From contig CM023540.1 of the NCBI GenBank assembly GCA_013350335.1, forward strand, positions 62,856,101-62,920,100: 64,000 nt of DNA, read 5' to 3'. The notes under the pieces were generated by a model that did no database searches, was not told where the DNA came from, and saw only the letters and a program-made list of their open reading frames with translations. The stretch comes from Chimonanthus salicifolius (lineage: Eukaryota; Streptophyta; Magnoliopsida; Laurales; Calycanthaceae). Position numbers and translations under genes: made by a program. This document shows, in pieces, positions 24,763 through 36,414 of the stretch. The stretch's first letter is position 1; each line of letters opens with the position of its first letter.

Positions 24763-25391
24763 TGTAATAGCCCGGAATTTTTAAATCAATAAAAATGTGG
24801 CTATTATTTATTTTTAATGATGGAAATTGGGTAATATGATGGAATAAATGTTAAGTGGATCGAAATATGGACAAAGGCCCAAGTATGGCCCAATGGACCA
24901 TGGATTGGATTTAAAATCATTTAAATGGTCAATGATGTTCAATTGGGCCAAGGATGGTCAAATTGGGCCCAATACCCATTTGGAACCCAATGGGTCAAGA
25001 TAATGTAAGCGCTAAGGTAAATGGGTAAGGGTGAATTTAATTGGGCCATGGGCCCAATGGTGATCCAAGTAATTGAAAAGGGTTTAATTAAATCACCTAA
25101 GTTAATTTTAATTAGACCAAAGTGATATGGCCAATTGGGACCCACCTCCACCTCACCACGTGAGGTGGCGTGTGGACCAAGATTGGTAGGGCCGGCCACC
25201 ATGGTTGAATTGGTCAACCATGGGTGGATACAAGGAGATGGAATTAGGTTAAATGGAAATTAATTAATTTAATGATCCAATTAATTAATCAATTAAGCTA
25301 ATAAAAAGGGTGGTCAAATGGTCAAATGGAAGACCCAAACCATTCCACCTTATCACTAAACCTCAAACACGTTGGACTTGGGTGGTGGTTA
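24763..25391 (+). mobile_element. R11 solo LTR, segment 1 of 2, TSD GAACA
   Basis: Starts TGTAATAGCCCGGAATTTTT; GAACA precedes it (24758-24762) and follows its end (31254-31258). Contains the GCCCAAGTATGGCCCAATGG phrase and the GTGAGGTGGCGTGTGGACC phrase with an adjacent inverted TTGGTCAACCATGG/CCATGGTTGA pair. Cut by R12 after GGTGGTGGTTA. Without R12 the LTR is about 2.4 kb, short because the hairpin array is missing. Confidence 0.9.
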
Positions 25392-28300
25392 TGTAACGCC
25401 TGCCCCATTTTCACCGAAATCAGAGTCTATTTTTTTTTTTGAAATGAATAGTGACAACGGGCGCGGACGTCACGACGCGAGTTAAGTTCGAGCTTCTAAA
25501 GCCCGACCCTTAACTGGCCAACCTACGTGTGCGTGGAACTAAGTCCACGAAGAATGGTTCACACGTACAAGTAAGCTTGCGGAAATTTAACATTAACGCG
25601 GGGGTTATAATAGAGCCTATCTTACCAGTTTTAGATAGAAGGGAAGATACATCATTAAATTACTAAAATACCCCTATGTTCATAATTATGTCTCAAAATG
25701 ATAACGTCCAGCGTATAGTCCAAACCATAGCAAGAAACAGTAATTATTACATGCCGACAAGCTATACTACTTAAATTACAACTTTTCCAAAATAAAACTT
25801 AAATAAAACAAAGTAGCCGCTTTCCCAAGCTCCTACGCTTGGCTCCCGTCGTGTCCACCGTTTCCGCCGTCTCCTGCATCATTAGATAGGGTGGAAGTAG
25901 GGCGTTAGACAACGCGCCCAGTAGGACTCCGAGTAGGGCTAGTACATGGATTAGTGATACAAGCATACCAATAATAATATGATAAATCCCATAAAATGAA
26001 TGCCATGCCATGGGTGCCTATGTCATGTGTCTCACCCATCATCTATATCATCATAAAATGTCATATCCCCCTTGACGGCAAAGCCTCGTCAAGGTGTCTC
26101 CATGTTTGCTTCTCGGTCGCCTCGACGGAGCATGGACTCCGGTTATAACATATTAAGCTATCCCCATGTTTGTTCTCGGTCGCCCCGACGGAGCATGGAC
26201 TCCGGTTATAGCGCATCAGGCTATCCCCATGTTTGCTTCTCGGTCGCCCCGACGGAGCATGGACTCCGGTTCCTTTATTTTCCCACCCATGCCATGCATG
26301 AGATGTAAGTGCATTATGCTATGTAGTATATATATGATTCATATCACTAATATAAAATCCATAGCATTGGAATATAATCCATAGCCTTAAAAATATCATC
26401 CATAGCATTAAAATATAATTCATAGCATTTAAAATATCATCCATAAAATAAACCATATAATAATCGAAATAAAATACGGAAACCATCACATACACATAAT
26501 CCACGGCTTACAAGAAGGTAGGAATCCTACCGAATACCGATAACGTCCCTTTCCGTTTTCGTCCGATAATTCCGGTTGCCGATCGCGTACCGTTTGCGAC
26601 GTGCCAGTACCTTATTATACATTTTCCAAGTTAGTCCATATTTATCCATGATTAAGTCCCTAACTGATCATAAACCTAGATCCATTAATGCTCCCTAGCC
26701 ATGTTACAAGATTATCATAAATCGGCCCTTAACTTAGCCTCATTTCCATTGCATAATTCCAAATTTTAGCCCATTAAACATTCTAATTTGTGAGCCTAAA
26801 ACGCAGCAACCCTAAGTTTCATTTAATCACTCATAATGTCATCTTAATGCACCCAAGTTCATGTCCAACCTACATGGGGTTCGGCCATGTACCATGGCCG
26901 AACCCATGGTTCTTCATTGTGGCCAATAATTACGGTTTTGCCACTATACTTCCATGGTTTAGTATCTCCTCCATCCATGTACATTTTTGTCCATAAATCA
27001 TCTACATACTTAGCCGCATTAATGATTCATTGATCATGACCTAACATCCCTAAAATCAGCCACTTAATTTAATTAAATTTCAAATTATCTAAACCTATAC
27101 AAAATTCCAATTATTGCCCATAACATGACCTACAATGGGTCATGGGTTCGGCCATACACCATGGCCAAACCCATGATGCCTTTTTCCCATTTTTCTTGGG
27201 TCTATTTCACTTCATTTGGTCCTACTATAAATGAATTTAAATCATGCATTTACATCATCCTTTCATAATCATCATGAGATATACTTTGGTCCATTTAATT
27301 TAACCATCATTCCATTTTATTTTCCATGGTTCCAAAAACACTAAATTCCTCAAATTCTTCCCAATGGGGTTCGGCCATGTACCATGGCCGAACCCATGGT
27401 TCATGATTTTATTTTAAAAACCTCATTTCCATTCATTTAAAACCTTGTTTAAAATACCTAACAAAAAATCCACTTAATTACCATTAACATTCTCCATTAA
27501 TTTCCATACTCTTATAACCATTAAATATCTCATTCCATCACCTTAGGGTTCGGCCATACACCATGGCCGAACTCATGGTTCATGATTCACCATTTTTCCT
27601 ATGCTTCTTGGGGCCATAAAATTATTCACACACTCCATGATTTTTCCTTATTTAAAACCCCTTTAAAATTTTTCCAATATTTAATCATTTACAAGCCTAC
27701 AATCATAATCATTCTCCATAGCCTTTAAACCTTAAAACCCTAATTAAATCATCAACCATTTACCATGGGGTTCGGCCACACTACATGGCCGAACCCTATG
27801 GTCCATCAACCCATTCAAAAACCCATTACTTCCATGCTTAAATCCATTTAATTTCACAATCTCCTTAATCCTTTTAGTTATTATTTTTCTTAATCTATCT
27901 CTCCCCATTTTCATCCATTTCTCATCTTATCATTGAATGGATCTTAGATCTAAGGCCCATAACATTTGTGGCCATCATTCATTCTAAGAAATGGATTACA
28001 TAAATATATCTTAACCTTTTAAAAATATAAATTCTTGTCAAAGAATTTCTTACCACCCCGACGACTCCTCCGGCCTTTCTTCCTCTTTTTGATCTCCTTA
28101 GCCCTTTCTCTTCTTCTTCTCCTTGTTATTCAGTGAAGATGTGCTTGATCAAGATGGAGTCTCCATGGTTAGGGTTCGGCTAAGGTAGGTTTAGATTTTT
28201 GAGAGAGGGAGAGGGGATGAGGATGAAAAAGATGCTCAAACCTTGGTCTTGAAGTGGTGGTTGGCCAAGCCTAGTTTTTTCCTTCTTTTCTTCTAAGTTT

Positions 28301-29456
28301 CTTCTTCTTTCTTGGTGTTTTACTTGGGAGAGAGAGGAAGGACGGTTTTGGGAGAGGGAATGAAGAGATGGAGATGAGATGAGACCCTAGACCCATTCCC
28401 ATCTCATCTTCGTGGCTTGGGTTACACTCCTCCATCATTCCATTTGACCAACCAACATGGGTAAGTATGGCTCGCATGTCCTTGGTGGTGGTGGTTGGGA
28501 TGAAACCACCACCATGCTAATGGTTTTGGGTCTTTAAGGTGGGTGGTTTGGTCTTCCCATCAAGTCCATTGACTACCCATCATGGAGAAGGGTATGGGCT
28601 CTCATACCTTCAGTGGTGGTGGTTGAGATGAAACCACCACCCTAAGTCCATGGTTTCCTTTGTGTTTCCTTGGGTGGTTTCAATGGAATAAAACCACCCT
28701 TTGACTTGTCTCCTTGACTTATTCTTTTGACCCTAATTAATTAAATTAAACCCTTACTTAGGTTAATTATTTCCTTTTTAATTTAATTCCCTTAAATTCT
28801 CTTTCTAAGAAATCGACCCATGGTTGACCAAGTCAACCATGGTGGACGGTCCCCACCAACATCTACCCTACCCGCCACCTCACTTGATGAGGTGGAGGTG
28901 GGCCCCATTCGGCCATATCACTTAAACCCCATTAATCTTAACTTAGATGATTTAAAATAATTTAATTAACTTAATCCACTTTAATTGTCCTTAGTCCCCT
29001 TAACCTATCCATGGTTGACCAAGTCAACCATGATGGTCGGCCCCACCTTTTCCTTGGTCCATACGCCACCTCACTTGGTGAAGGTGGAGGTGGGCCCCAC
29101 TTGGTTAGGCCATCTTAATCATCTCATCATTAACTTAGGTGGGTTTAATTTCAATTCAACCCTTTCCATCAATCGGGTCACCATTGGCCCATGGCCCAAT
29201 TAATTTATTTTCTACCTTTTACCTTAAAGTTTGAATCATTTTGATCCATTGGGTCCCACATGGTTGTCGGGCCCACTTTGACCATTATTGACCCTTTAAA
29301 TGGATCCCATCCAATCCATGGTCCCTTGGACCATAATTGGGCATTTGCCCCAAAATTTGATCCATTTAACATCCATATATCAAAATTCCAATTTTTTTCA
29401 TTATTAAAATAAATAAATGCCAGATATATGTTGATTTAAAAATTCGAGCTATTACA
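25392..29456 (-). mobile_element. R12 solo LTR (4065 bp), TSD GGTTA
   Basis: Plus-strand text begins TGTAACGCCTGCCCC (LTR 3' end) and ends CGAGCTATTACA (LTR 5' end, minus strand TGTAATAGCTCGAATTTTT). Perfect GGTTA flanks (25387-25391, 29457-29461). It has the U5 hairpin (25480-25520), the GGGCG hairpin (25900-25920), three tandem units with GGAGCATGGACTCCGG (26118-26270), GGTAGGAATCCTACC at 26517, five hairpins (26870-27805), a GTAAGAAATTC donor-like site (about 28045) and a GA-rich block (28190-28420). Among the best preserved solo LTRs here, and the deepest level of its nest. Confidence 0.93.
26870..27805 (-). repeat. R12 hairpin array, five copies
   Basis: Copies near 26875, 27142, 27365, 27547 and 27769. 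Four carry the CATGGGTTCGG type with the complementary CCGAACCCATG; the loops are TGTACC, TACACC or CACTAC. Confidence 0.85.
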
Positions 29457-31253
29457 GGTTATCCCAACCACCACCATAAAGCAAGATAAAAATCTTATGT
29501 GGGTTGGTGGGAGGAGTTAATGATAAAGTGTATTTTAAGCAACCAAAAGGAGATGCTTTCATCTCATCTCTCAAATCCCATTCTCATTTTCACTCTCTCC
29601 CTCTCTTGCTCTCCACCACCGTCTCACACCAAAGAGAAAGGAAGAATAAGAAAAAGAGAAGAAGAGAAGAAGAGAAGAAGAGAAGCTCAAATTTGGCCAT
29701 CACTCCAAGATCAAAGCTTGGGATCTTCTTTCTCACCATCTCCTCCTCTCCCTCTCTCAAACCTAACCCTACCTTAGCCGACCCAAGCCTTGATGTTTTT
29801 CCATTGATCAAGCTCATCTTGACCGAAGAACAAAGGAGAAGAAGAGGAAAGAAGGCCAAGGAGTCCAAGAGGAGGAAGAAAAGTCGGAGGAGATGACGGA
29901 TTGTACCGGACATCGTAAACGGTGCGCGATCTGCGATCGGATTATCGGATGAAAATGAAAAAGGGACGCTAGTCGGTATTCGGTAGGATTCCTACCTTTT
30001 TGTAAGCCATAGATTAAGTATTATGAGATGGTTTTTCCTTTGATTTATTTTGGCCATGGATTAAGTATTATGTGATGGTCTTTCCTTTGTTTTATTTTGG
30101 TCATGGATTAAGTATCATGTAATGGTTTTAAGATGGGTTTTATGACTATGATCATATATATTACATGGCATATGGCATCTATATCTCATGCATGACATGG
30201 GAGGGATATGGTATGGGAAGGATGAAATGAAACTGGAGTCCATGCTCCGTCGGGGCGACCGAGACGCAAGCATGGGGATATCTTGATGTGTTTCATCTAT
30301 CAAGAGGGATATTATGAGATATAACCGGAGTCCATGCTCCGTTGGGGAGACCGAGAAGTAAGCAAGGGAATATCTTGATGTGTTTCATCCATCAAGAGGG
30401 ATATTATGAGATATAACCGGGTCCATACTCCGTCGGGGCGACCGAGAAGCAAGCATGGGGACACCTTGACGAGGCTTTGCCGTCAAGGGGGATGATTTGT
30501 GATTGTTTACACCTTGATGAGGTTTTTCCGTCAAGGGGGATGATTTGTGATTATTTATATCTTGGCGAGGTTTTTCCGTCAAGGGGGATATGGCAGCATG
30601 ATGGTATGGATGATGGGTGGGATTCCTGACATAGGACACCCATTGCATGACATTGCACCAAATTGCATGGTTTTGGATATGATATTATCTATATGTTTTG
30701 TTACCACTAATCCATGTGTTAGCCCTACTCGGAGTCCTACTGGGCGCATTGTCTAAAGCCCTACTTCTACCCTAGCTGATGACGCAGGAGATGGAGGAAA
30801 CGGAGGACGAGACAGGAGCCAAGCTTAGGAGCTTGGGAAAGCGAGCTGTTTAGTTTATTTAAGTTTTATTTTGGAAATGTAATTTTGAGTAACTTAGCTC
30901 GTCGGAATGTAATAACTTAAATTACTTGCTATGTTTTGGATTTTATTTTGGACAGTACGATTTAGTGGTATTTTAGTAATTAAATGGATGTTTCTTCCCT
31001 GCTATCTGAAAATTTGTAAGATAGTCTCTATGGAAATTTCTGCACTTAGTTAATATTCCACAAGCTTACATCTACGTGTGAACTGTTCTCTGTGGACTTC
31101 GTTCCACGTACATGTAGGGTTGGCCAGTTAAGGGCCGGGTTTTAGAAGCTTGGACTTAACTCGCGTCGTGACGTCCGCGCCCTTTGTCACTCTTTATTTC
31201 AAAAAAAAAAAAAAATAGACTCTGATTTTCGGTGAAAAGGGGCGGGTGTTACA
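29457..31253 (+). mobile_element. R11 solo LTR, segment 2 of 2 (lacks the hairpin array)
   Basis: Resumes with TCCCAACCACCACCATAAAG, then the CT-rich block (29585-29620), a purine-rich stretch (29640-29690 and 29830-29890) and GACGGATTGTA. At about 29909 it jumps straight to CCGGACATCGTAAACGG, so the GTAAG site and the whole hairpin region found at this place in R16 are absent. It then has GGTAGGATTCCTACC (29987), tandem CCATGCTCCGTYGGG units, three 60-bp CTTGAYGAGG units (30466-30598), CTACTTCTACCCTAG and GACGCAG (about 30783), a U5 hairpin (about 31126-31160) and the end GGGTGTTACA. Confidence 0.9.
30466..30598 (+). repeat. R11 tandem CTTGACGAGG..CCGTCAAGG units
   Basis: Three copies in which TTGACGAGG and CCGTCAA can pair, separated by GGGGATGATTTGTGATT. 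The same unit occurs five times in R17 (58362-58590). Confidence 0.8.
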
Positions 31254-32902
31254 GAACATAGGATAAAAATCCATAGGGTGAGGTTCGGCCATGTAGCATG
31301 GCTGAACCCCACTAATGGTCATTTGATGGACTTAGTGGTTAACTTATAATGTAATTGGGCAAAATCAAATGGAGATGTATGTATGAAGGATTTAAAGGAC
31401 CAAATTAAGATGGTGAGGTTCGGCCATGTTATATGGCCGAACCCCACTAAGGTGGATAGGTTATGAATATTGGTTATTAAGCAAAATTAGACAAGGGTTA
31501 GTTTAATGGCACAATTGTAAATATGGAATGAAATGACCAAAGGATTTGAAAGATGGGCCAAAACCAAAGTGGTAAGGTTCTGCCATGTTGTATGGCCGAA
31601 CCCTACCAATGTACATTTGGAAGATTAAGTTATTTGGATGGTTTTGGTTTAAATAAAAAAGGAGATCAAAATTTAAGTAGGTGAGGTTCGGCCATGTAGT
31701 ATGGCCGAACCCCACAAAGTGGTTTTTGGGACTTAGACTTAGTTGGAAATTAAATGGACATATATTTGACTTGCAGTTATATAAACAAGGTATCGGGACT
31801 TCTTAAACGGTGTACAAGTCGTGAATGGGTGACGATTTAAAAGAGCGATCAATCTAAGTGAACATTGTGTAGGTTTCCTACCTTTTTGTAACCACCCTTA
31901 TATTGATGTTTTATCTTAATTTTGATGAAATATGTGCTAAGTTATTATGTTTCAAAGTGGTTTTGTATGTTAAGGTGTATTTACAAATGGCATAAACTCA
32001 TTGACATCTCATGCATGGCATGGGGTGATGATTATGGAAACCGAAGGCCACACTCCGTCGGGGTGTCCGAAAGACCACTGTGGGGTACCTTGATGATGAG
32101 AATCCCATCAAGAGGAAACCGGAGGCCACACTCCGTCGGGGCGTACGAAAGACCACTGTGGGGTACCTTGACGATGAGAATCCCGTCAAGAGGAGGCTAT
32201 GTATATTTGTGATGGGTGGGACTCATTACATGTGCATAACATACATGGCATTGTTTTTTAAAGGTTTTGATGATCATGTACTATTATGATATTTGCATGT
32301 TTTATACTAACCTTGTGGTAGCCCTAATCGGAAACACCGACTCAGTGTGTTGATCTAATGCCCTATCTCTATCCTTAGTGGATGACGCAGGAAAGGGGAA
32401 GAACGAGGATCATGAAGGAAACCAAGCATAGGAGCTTGGGCTTTTGAATAGACTTTTAATTATGGATTGATTTATGGACTTTTTGTTTAAGTTTATATGG
32501 ACAATGTAATTTGATAGTTAGATGATGTTGGCATGTAATAATTTAGTTAACTATTTGCTATGGTTAGGTATGTTTTGGAATGAATGTTTAGTTTAAGGTT
32601 ATTTTAGTAATTTTGGAGAATATGATTATGTACTTTGCTATCTAAAAATGGAGTAGTCTTAGGATCTATTATAACCCGCAGTTAGATTAAGATTAAGTAT
32701 ATTCCGCAAGTTTTATTTGTACCATGTGTGGATCGGTTCTTATCGACTTAGTCCATACGCACATGGGCTTGGCCGGTTAACGGTCGGACTTTAGAAGTCC
32801 GAACTTAACTCGTGTCGTGACGTCCCGCCCCGATCACTTGTTTATTATTAATTAAAAAAAAATAAACTCTGATCTTTAGAGTGAAAAGGCTGGGGTGTTA
32901 CA
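31254..32902 (+). mobile_element. R10 solo LTR, segment 2 of 2
   Basis: Starts with the GAACA target copy of R11 and rejoins 24762 (GATGGAACA then TAGGATAAAAATCC, as in R1 near 4125). Holds hairpins near 31281, 31419, 31575 and 31686, a GGTTTCCTACC block (31872), tandem units with GGCCACACTCCGTCGGGG (32040-32190), the GATCTAATGCCC branch-like region (about 32352), GATGACGCAG (32390), the U5 hairpin 32775-32810 and the end GGGGTGTTACA at 32902. Confidence 0.9.
31276..31720 (+). repeat. R10 hairpins, second group of four
   Basis: GTGAGGTTCGGCCAT / CCCCAC type at 31281, 31419 and 31686, and GGTAAGG / CCCTACC type at 31575 (one arm reads TTCTGCC). Outer pairs GTG-CAC and GGTA-TACC both hold. Confidence 0.85.
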
Positions 32903-33339
32903 GGGTCAAATGCCCAATTGAGACCTAATGGGTCAAAATGGATTGATGATTAAGATAAATGGGTAAGGAGTGGATTTAATCGGGTCATGGACCCAATTAA
33001 GATCAAAGGCATGGGGTCCACCTCATCAAGTGAGGTGGCAAAGGTATGAGGTAATATCCAAGTGGCATAACCAAGTTGGGTCCCACTCCACGTCATCAAG
33101 TGAGGTGGCGTGTGGGCTAAGGTACAAGTGGGGCAGGCCACCATGGTTGACTTGGTCAACCATGGGTGAGTCAAAGGTGAATTAAAGAGGATTAAGTGTA
33201 GTGAGTGGAATTAAATTATTTAATTAAATCACATAAGTTAAATGGAAATAAAATCAATGCTTGAGTTAGGAGTTGAGTTTCATTTAAATGGAGTGAGTCA
33301 CATGAAAGATAAAAAGATGGAGTGAGTCAAAGGAGGGGT

Positions 33340-33830
33340 GGGTGGTTTCCATCTCATGGAAACCACCAAGCCCAAAATCGTTGGATGAGGGTGGTGTGTG
33401 CTGTGGAGGCATGCAAGATCATGGTTGGTCAAAGGAGAGGTGGTGGTTCCATCTCATGCAAACCACTAGCCACCAAAAGGAAACCACCAAGCCCAAAACC
33501 GTTGGATGAGGGTGGTGTGTGCCATGTGGAGGCATGCAAGATCATGGTTGGTCAAAGGAGAGGTGGTGGTTCCATCTCATGCAAACCACAGCCACCAAAA
33601 GGAAACCACAAGCCCAAAACCGTTGGATGAGGGTGGTGTGTACCATGTGGAGGGCATGCACCCTCTTGGCTAGACAAAGAACCCATGTGGAGGCATGCAA
33701 GATCATGGTTGGTCAAAGGAGAGGTGGTGGTTCCATCTCATGCAAACCACTAGCCACCAAAAGGAAACCACAAGCCCAAAACCGTTGGATGAGGGTGGTG
33801 TGTGCCATGTGGAGGGCATGTATTCCCTTG
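33340..33830 (+). repeat. R9 LTR tandem repeat, about 120-bp unit, four copies
   Basis: Units contain GGTGGTTCCATCTCATGC, AAACCACTAGCCACC, CCCAAAACCGTTGGATGAGG and GGCATGCAAGATCATGG. The first is partial, and a 40-bp different stretch (33655-33690) separates the last two. Only this LTR has the expansion; the others have single copies of comparable text upstream of the CT-rich block. Long frames through it are by-products of the repetition. Confidence 0.85.
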
Positions 33831-34514
33831 TTTGGTCAAAGGACTCATGGGGAAGACTCCACATTGATGAGGGTGGAGTCTTACCCAAGGAAACCCTAGA
33901 GAAGATGGAAAGAAGGCTTTCCATCTCATTCACTCTCTCACTCTCTCCCTCCCACTCTTGGTCGACCCTCTCTCATTGAACAAAGGAGAAAACACTTAGA
34001 GCTTTCTATCTCAAATCCCCTCCCTCTCTCAAGCTTGGCCAACCTCTCTCACAAGACAAGGAAAACACTTAGGGTTTTTACATTCTCTCCTCCTCTCCCT
34101 CTCTCAAATCTACACTCTTTGGCCGAACCATCCCTTGGGGTTTTCACCTAAAACCCTCTCCCTCTCAAGCAACACACACTTTGTCCGAAGATCAAGGAGA
34201 AAGAAAGAAAAGACTAAGGAAGGAGAAAAGCGGAGGCGCAAGACGAAACAGAAGAAAACGGAGGAGTCGCGGAATCGGTATGTATTAATTGACAAGATTT
34301 TATTAAGTAAGAAAGAGGTTAAAGGAACATCCCATTTCGGATTGGAAAGTTGGCCAAAAATATTATGGACCATGGATGTAAAATCCATCCAAGAAATGAG
34401 ATGGAAAAGTGGACAAAACCCTAATCTTGCTAAGGGGTAAGATAGGTTATGTAAATGAGGATTATTAAGGACAATATGTATATGTATGGCGTAAGCATGA
34501 AAACATGGTCAAGG

Positions 34515-35545
34515 AACATGGTTCGGCCATTGCATGGCCAAACCCTAATATTGGTATGTAAAAGGACCTCATGCATGTTTAATGTAAAGGATGGAGAATG
34601 ATCAAAGATCATGGTTTGGCCCTTGCATGGCCAAACCCTAGATTTTATGCATGGACCATATGGGAACCCAAAAAGGATTTGGATGAGGTTCGGCCATGAT
34701 GTATGGCCGAACCCCATCAAAGGATCAAATCATGGGTGTATGATTTTTAAAAGAAAATGATGAACCATAGGTTCGGCCATGTTGTATGGCCAAACCCCAT
34801 GGAAGGATATTGGTGATTTGTAATGGGTTTTAAAGGATGAAAATCATAGATGTATGTTAGTAATTTTAAAAGGTTTTAAAGGATGATAATGAGGGAAGAT
34901 TATTGGTGACTTTAAGTGGGTTTTAAATGTTGTAAAGCATGATTTAAAATGAGGAGATGGTGAAGAACCATGGACCATGGGTTCTGCCATGTTGTATGGC
35001 CGAACCCCATGGAGAAATGTTGAGGTATTTACATATATTTAGACCATGAAAATGATGGAGGAATGTTGGTAATTTTAATGGGTTTTAAATGTGGTAGATG
35101 ATGATTTAAAATAATGGACCTAAGTGTATGATTAAACCCACCCCTACCCCCATCCCCATGGAGGGACTTTGGTTATTGACCTAATGTTGTAAATGATTTA
35201 GAGGAAAGGATGAAAATGGGACATCATGGGTTCGGCCATGTTGTATGGCCGAACCCCATGAACCATTTTGATGGATCATTTGGTAGATCCATGCATGATT
35301 AAGAAATGGAATGATCAAGCTAAGGAATGGATGGATTTGTTATGGACCTATGTTATGTTAATGAATGATTTATGGATCTAAGTCATCTGTAAATAAGCTA
35401 AGTGATTAGAATGATTTATGGACCTAAGTCATGTGTAAATAAGCTAAGTGATTAGCTATGGAAAGAATAATGGCTAAGATGGAAATATGTTGAAAATGAA
35501 GGACCATGGGTTCGGCCATGGTGTATGGCCGAACCCCATGGAGAA
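34515..35545 (+). repeat. R9 hairpin array, seven copies
   Basis: Copies near 34519, 34610, 34686, 34768, 34978, 35226 and 35507. The two first have short loops (TTGC) and CCAAACC right arms; 34686 is the GATGAGG/CCCCATC type and the rest the CATGGG/CCCATG type. Confidence 0.85.
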
Positions 35546-36414
35546 TGTTTTGTGGACTTAGGGTTTTATTAATGTTAAATGATTAACTTATGTGTGTTTG
35601 GATCAATGAATCAAAAGATAGCTTGATGTTGGACCCACTTTGTTAAAATAAAAGACTATGGTTGTAAATGGAAAGGACATAGGATGATGTAGGGATGGTT
35701 GGAAATCAAATGGATCATTGGGTTGATTTATTTATATGTAATAAGGTAACAGGATTTCACAAGTGGTGTGCGATCGGCTTGATGCGATTGGTGATCGATT
35801 TTTGGACAGAAACACAAGGACTCGGTATTTGGTCGCTGGTAGGATTCCTACCTCATTGAAAACCATGGTATATGTATATGTGATGTTTTTACTTGAATTA
35901 TTTTGGTATCAAATGATATATCTTAATGATGGGATTTTTAATGCTATGATGTTTATTATTACATAGCATGTTTGCACTTGCATCTCATGCATGGCATGGG
36001 AGGGATCAAATGAGAGGAGTCCACGCTCCATTAGGATTTTCGATAAAGGAACCGTGGGGTGGAATCCACACTGATTCCAAGGGATGTATGATTGAATTGT
36101 AACAGAAGTCCATGCTCCGTCGGGGCGTCTGATAAGGCATTCGTGGGGATACATTGATGTGCATTATCCATCAAGAGGGATACTATGTTTGAAATGAATC
36201 TGGAGTCCGCGCTCCGTTCGGGGCGACCCATAAGGCATTCGCGGGGAGTCCGACAATACCTTGATGAGGATTTTTCCATCAAGAGGGATACCATGTGATT
36301 GTGATTTGGATGATGGGTGGGACTCATGACATATGACACCCATGGCATGGCATTGACTTGCATGGTTTTGATATTATTTACATCTATGTGTTTTTGTTAT
36401 ACTAATCTATGTGT

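Larger units (their letters stand above)
32903..36414 (+). mobile_element. R9 5' LTR, segment 2 of 3
   Basis: Begins with the GGGTC copy from R10. It contains a 120-bp tandem block (33340-33830), CT-rich runs (33925-34120), a purine-rich block ending GGAATCGGTATGT (34277, a weaker donor-like site), seven hairpins (34515-35545), GGTAGGATTCCTACC (35839), tandem units (36015-36240) and GAGGGATACCATG. At 36414 R13 is inserted (TSD TGTGT); the LTR rejoins at 50802 with TGACCCTACTCGGAG. Confidence 0.88.
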
